Part shown: positions 6,099 through 8,307 of the stretch, one piece after another
Position numbering within the stretch: position 1 is the stretch's first letter
How the letters are laid out: every line of letters starts with the position of its first letter
Assembly: GCA_964539805.1 (NCBI GenBank)
Contig: CAZIKN010000183.1
Span: 1 to 8,307 of the forward strand
Direction: 5' to 3'
From: M3007 sp964539805
GTDB lineage: Bacteria; Bacteroidota; Bacteroidia; Chitinophagales; Saprospiraceae
DNA length: 8,307 bases
The notes under the pieces: model-generated
What the model saw: only the letters and a program-made list of their open reading frames with translations
What the model was told of the DNA's origin: nothing
Databases searched by the model: none
Program-made: the position numbers and the translations under genes

Positions 6099-6295
6099 AA
6101 GCGCAGCACGGCAATATGCGGAGCCGTGGGCGGCCAGAGCATGACCACAGTCTGATCGCCCAAGACAACGTGGGCGCCTTAGTCGGACGATCCGCTCGCG
6201 GTCGTCAGACAAATAGGAAAATATTGATTTTTCAGGCCTTTCGCTGTGCTACTAATGAACTACCTCCACTATATCAAAACTCTTGCAAAAAGACT

Positions 6296-6303
6296 TAACT
6301 TTG
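6296..6303 (+). promoter_or_regulatory. Putative promoter -7 box for the lipase gene
   Basis: TAACTTTG fits TAnnTTTG, 93 nt before the lipase ATG, in the AT-rich part of the spacer. No TTTG is found at the normal -33 distance; TTGC at 6283-6286 is too close. This single box is the best promoter candidate for the gene. Confidence 0.35.
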
Positions 6304-6396
6304 TGCTTTGACGATAATCGCGGTATGGAAGATGAAGTATCCCGATCTTATCACAACGATGTAGCCTGGCCCCAAACCCATCAATTTTAACATTTT

Positions 6397-7863
6397 ATGC
6401 CATCCATCACCCAGGAAAAAATGCAACAGGCGCTCTCCAAGCTCAAGGAAGGAGTGGCTCTGATGCAACAGGACATCTTCAATATTGCCTCGGCGTTTGC
6501 TTTTTTGCCGGATCAGGACCATTTATTGGCCAAAATACACAGTCATAACCAAAAATTAGCGGAATCGCTGCTCGTTTTTCGCCGTCAAATCCAGCAGGCC
6601 GTAGCTGGTGATGGCTTGGATGCCGTGCTGGATCAGCTGTTTTTGCATTACGTGGTCAACACGGATGGCCCCATACCGGAGCAGGGCGATGAGGGCTTGG
6701 AGGTATTTGACGCAGCAGTGCGCTATGCCCAAACCCTGGGTGTGGGCCTGAGCAAGACCCCGGATGGTAGTGCTGAATTGCAGCTCAATGGCAAAAAAAC
6801 AGTTTACACCGAATGGAACCAGGCATCGGCGCAAAGTCCCTTTCGTATGCTCCGCAAAATCGGCCCTGCTATAAACCGGGCGCGTTATGGCCGCAATGAT
6901 GTTATTCCTCCCACAATCTTTGGATTTGAGGAACAAAGCGAAGTGCATGAGCTGCAAAATGCCATTATGCTGGCTGATTTTTCGCATTTGGCCTATTTTG
7001 AAGCGGCTTATGCAGCGCAATTGCTTCGCCAACGGGGTTACGAGACATTTCACTGGGTGGAGGACAAAAAGACAGATACCGAGGCATTTTTGGCGGCCAA
7101 AGGGGGGCACGCGGTGGTCTGTTTTAGGGGAACCAGCAGCGGTAAAGATGCCTTGTCTGACTTAAATTTTTTTAAAACCGATGCCTTTGGCGGGCGCGGG
7201 CGTGTACACAGGGGATTTCAGCGGGCTGTTGATAGTGTATGGGCTCCCTTGCAGGCTGCGATTGCTTCCTTGGGACAAGACAAACAGCTCTTTATTTGTG
7301 GACATAGTCTTGGGGCTGCGCTTGCGCAATTGACGGCTCACCGATTGGTGCTGAGCGGGCACCCGGTGGCCGCAGTTTATGTGTTTGGCTCTCCGCGGGT
7401 GGGCAACCGTGAGTTTAAAGATGCTTACAATGCGCTTTTGGGTGCCAAAACATTTTTGCACATCAACAATCAGGACGTGGTGACCCAAGTGCCGCCCCAA
7501 ATTTTTGGTTTCCACCATTTGGGCGGCCCCCCGCGTATTTTTGATAGCGGCCACAATATCAGTATGCCGGAGGATCTATCTGATATACTGGAGTCATTTG
7601 AAGGCCCGGAAGTGGAATTGGAAACACTGAGTGAACAGGAAAAAAGGGATATCCAATACCAATTGGATTCGGTACAAATAGCCCTCAATGCCACTACCCA
7701 GTTTTTGCACAGTTCACCTGACCAGTTCAGCGGGGCCAGCTACGGCACCGAGTTTGAAGGCGGTATGATGGATGACCACAGCATGCACGAGTATATCTTC
7801 AAATTTGGCTGCGCCATTGTGGACCGGGACTGGCAACAGTTGGAAAAGGCTATTGCTAAATAA
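6397..7863 (+). CDS. Class 3 lipase-like alpha/beta hydrolase
   Basis: A 488-residue protein whose residues about 190-470 carry a class 3 lipase domain. VVCFRGTSS followed by DALSDLNFF and GRVHRGF is the usual oxyanion-side segment. GHSLGAA (302-308) contains the nucleophile S304. D360 in NNQDVVTQVPP is the likely acid. H461 in DDHSMHEYI is the likely catalytic histidine, with H386 less likely. The triad therefore looks complete, predicting hydrolysis of acylglycerols or phospholipids. Residues 1-120 are mostly helical and I do not recognise them. There is no signal peptide, so the enzyme appears cytoplasmic, which is unlike secreted digestive lipases and would fit a membrane-attacking effector or internal lipid turnover. 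ATG 6397 follows an AT-rich leader without a Shine-Dalgarno site, normal for Bacteroidota. A downstream membrane protein starts 71 nt later. Confidence 0.87.
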   Translation: MPSITQEKMQQALSKLKEGVALMQQDIFNIASAFAFLPDQDHLLAKIHSHNQKLAESLLVFRRQIQQAVAGDGLDAVLDQLFLHYVVNTDGPIPEQGDEGLEVFDAAVRYAQTLGVGLSKTPDGSAELQLNGKKTVYTEWNQASAQSPFRMLRKIGPAINRARYGRNDVIPPTIFGFEEQSEVHELQNAIMLADFSHLAYFEAAYAAQLLRQRGYETFHWVEDKKTDTEAFLAAKGGHAVVCFRGTSSGKDALSDLNFFKTDAFGGRGRVHRGFQRAVDSVWAPLQAAIASLGQDKQLFICGHSLGAALAQLTAHRLVLSGHPVAAVYVFGSPRVGNREFKDAYNALLGAKTFLHINNQDVVTQVPPQIFGFHHLGGPPRIFDSGHNISMPEDLSDILESFEGPEVELETLSEQEKRDIQYQLDSVQIALNATTQFLHSSPDQFSGASYGTEFEGGMMDDHSMHEYIFKFGCAIVDRDWQQLEKAIAK

Positions 7864-7934
7864 AATCTGCACAAGTCTGTTTACACCACAAAAGACACTA
7901 AGCCTCTTTTATGGTAAAAGTTACACTATAAGTT

Positions 7935-8210
7935 ATGAAAAAATTCACGAACTTTTTGCTCAATGAAGTTCTCAACCTCGCGGTGGGGTATCTCGCGGGC
8001 CTTACGGCCTCCAATTTGGTGGCCCAGTTTTTTGTGCGCAAGAAAATGGGTAATTTATGGGGATTGACCGCCAAAAGGGAAGCCGTTAGCAAGGACGACT
8101 ATGATTGGCTGCTATTTATGGCATCCTACGTAATTGGGCTTGCAGTCATGGTAGCGGTGAACTATGCCATGAAAAAAATCAGGGGCAATGCTGCGGAAAC
8201 AGCCGAATAG
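7935..8210 (+). CDS. Small protein with two predicted membrane segments, unknown function
   Basis: A 91-residue protein I do not recognise. A short basic N-terminus (MKKFTNFLLNE) leads into a hydrophobic segment at about residues 13-34. A basic loop (VRKKMGNLWGLTAKRE) and an acidic stretch (SKDDYD) follow. A second hydrophobic segment covers about 58-79, ending with a charged tail KKIRGNAAETAE. The topology is a two-helix inner-membrane hairpin. The start ATG at 7935 is preceded by AT-rich sequence without a clear ribosome binding site, and codon use is ordinary. It lies 71 nt behind the lipase on the same strand and could be co-transcribed, so a role as membrane partner or immunity protein is possible, but nothing in its sequence shows this. 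Confidence 0.7.
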   Translation: MKKFTNFLLNEVLNLAVGYLAGLTASNLVAQFFVRKKMGNLWGLTAKREAVSKDDYDWLLFMASYVIGLAVMVAVNYAMKKIRGNAAETAE

Positions 8211-8307
8211 CGCATTCAGATCCGCATTGCGCTCAAATCAAAAATTAGCCCCTCGCATATATCTTCGCCAGAGATTGCTTGGTCAAAACCTGTGACAATT
8301 GTTGTGG

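Larger units (their letters stand above)
6024..6396. other. Gene-free 373-bp spacer with consecutive stem-loops
   Basis: No credible coding frame is seen. After the hairpin at 6081-6098, further stems are CACGGC/GCCGTG (6107-6112 with 6123-6128), CGCCCA/TGGGCG (6157-6162 with 6171-6176, 8-nt loop) and GACGATC/GGTCGTC (6186-6192 with 6200-6206, one G-T pair). GC-rich sequence stops abruptly at about 6208 and AT-rich sequence follows to the lipase start, including a possible promoter at 6296-6303. The structured part may be a DGR cis-element or the 3' UTR of the variable gene, or an unrecognised structured RNA. Confidence 0.5.

Noticed and set aside
5909..6298. 129-codon + strand frame, and minus-strand frames (5872-6168, 6012-6212), over the VR and the structured spacer
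   Set aside because: These are high-GC shadow frames rich in R, P, G and S, overlapping the VR or the hairpins, with no recognisable domain or start signal.
7884..7905. Degenerate CACAAAGACACTAAG-type dispersed repeat before the two-TM gene
   Set aside because: There is a single imperfect copy, and I have no second copy in the window to support calling it a repeat.
8210..8232. Terminator after the two-TM protein (GCGCA/TGCGC)
   Set aside because: It has only 5 bp of stem, a 13-nt loop and no T-run.
1..8307. Template repeat or DGR reverse transcriptase within the window
   Set aside because: No second copy of the VR constant blocks (GGCTTCCGCCTT, TGCCGCTCCGCG) was found by eye on either strand, and no reading frame shows reverse transcriptase motifs.
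8211..8307. 3' end of a minus-strand gene entering from the right edge
   Set aside because: Two minus-strand frames are open to the edge (stops at 8216-8218 and 8245-8247), but they are only about 20-30 codons long and neither has a recognisable motif, so I cannot choose between them.

Overview
The window looks like chromosomal DNA of a Bacteroidota member, plausibly a Saprospiria-type lineage. The evidence is an FtsZ with a Bacteroidota-style C-terminal motif (PAYLRRNINLDDVP), several TAnnTTTG promoter boxes of the kind used by the Bacteroidota housekeeping sigma factor, few Shine-Dalgarno sites, and intergenic heptamer repeats. The exact lineage is inferred, not proven.

Layout, all genes on the + strand: (1) 1-913, the 3' part of ftsZ, cut by the window edge. 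(2) 914-1187, a repeat-rich spacer with a hairpin made of inverted 7-bp repeats, a strong intrinsic terminator at 1018-1055, and a second copy of that terminator's 3' arm and T-tract about 90 bp further on. (3) 1209-4406, a 1065-residue multidomain protein: effector-associated domain, leucine-rich repeats, Roc GTPase, COR, C-terminal TIR. This is a STAND-like immune or conflict architecture. (4) 4502-5148, a minimal nucleotidyltransferase / HEPN toxin-antitoxin pair (mntA-hepT) with intact catalytic motifs. (5) 5166-6023, 17 nt after hepT, an FGE-sulfatase/C-type-lectin-fold protein whose 3' end has the features of a diversity-generating retroelement (DGR) variable repeat. (6) 6024-6396, a gene-free stretch with four short GC-rich hairpins, the first a perfect 7-bp stem with a 4-nt loop, as found 3' of DGR variable repeats. 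(7) 6397-7863, a class 3 lipase-fold alpha/beta hydrolase without a signal peptide. (8) 7935-8210, a small protein with two membrane segments. The last ~97 bases hold no gene I can assign with confidence.

The main discovery is a likely DGR target gene with no reverse transcriptase, Avd or template repeat in the window, so it would be diversified in trans from elsewhere in the genome. It appears co-transcribed with a HEPN/MNT module and lies next to an EAD-LRR-Roc-COR-TIR protein and a cytoplasmic lipase. My working inference is a conflict/immunity island beside the cell-division gene ftsZ. In it a hypervariable ligand-binding protein may serve as sensor, and TIR (NAD+), HEPN (RNA) and perhaps lipase (membrane lipid) are candidate effectors. 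The domain calls are well supported; the functional coupling is a hypothesis.
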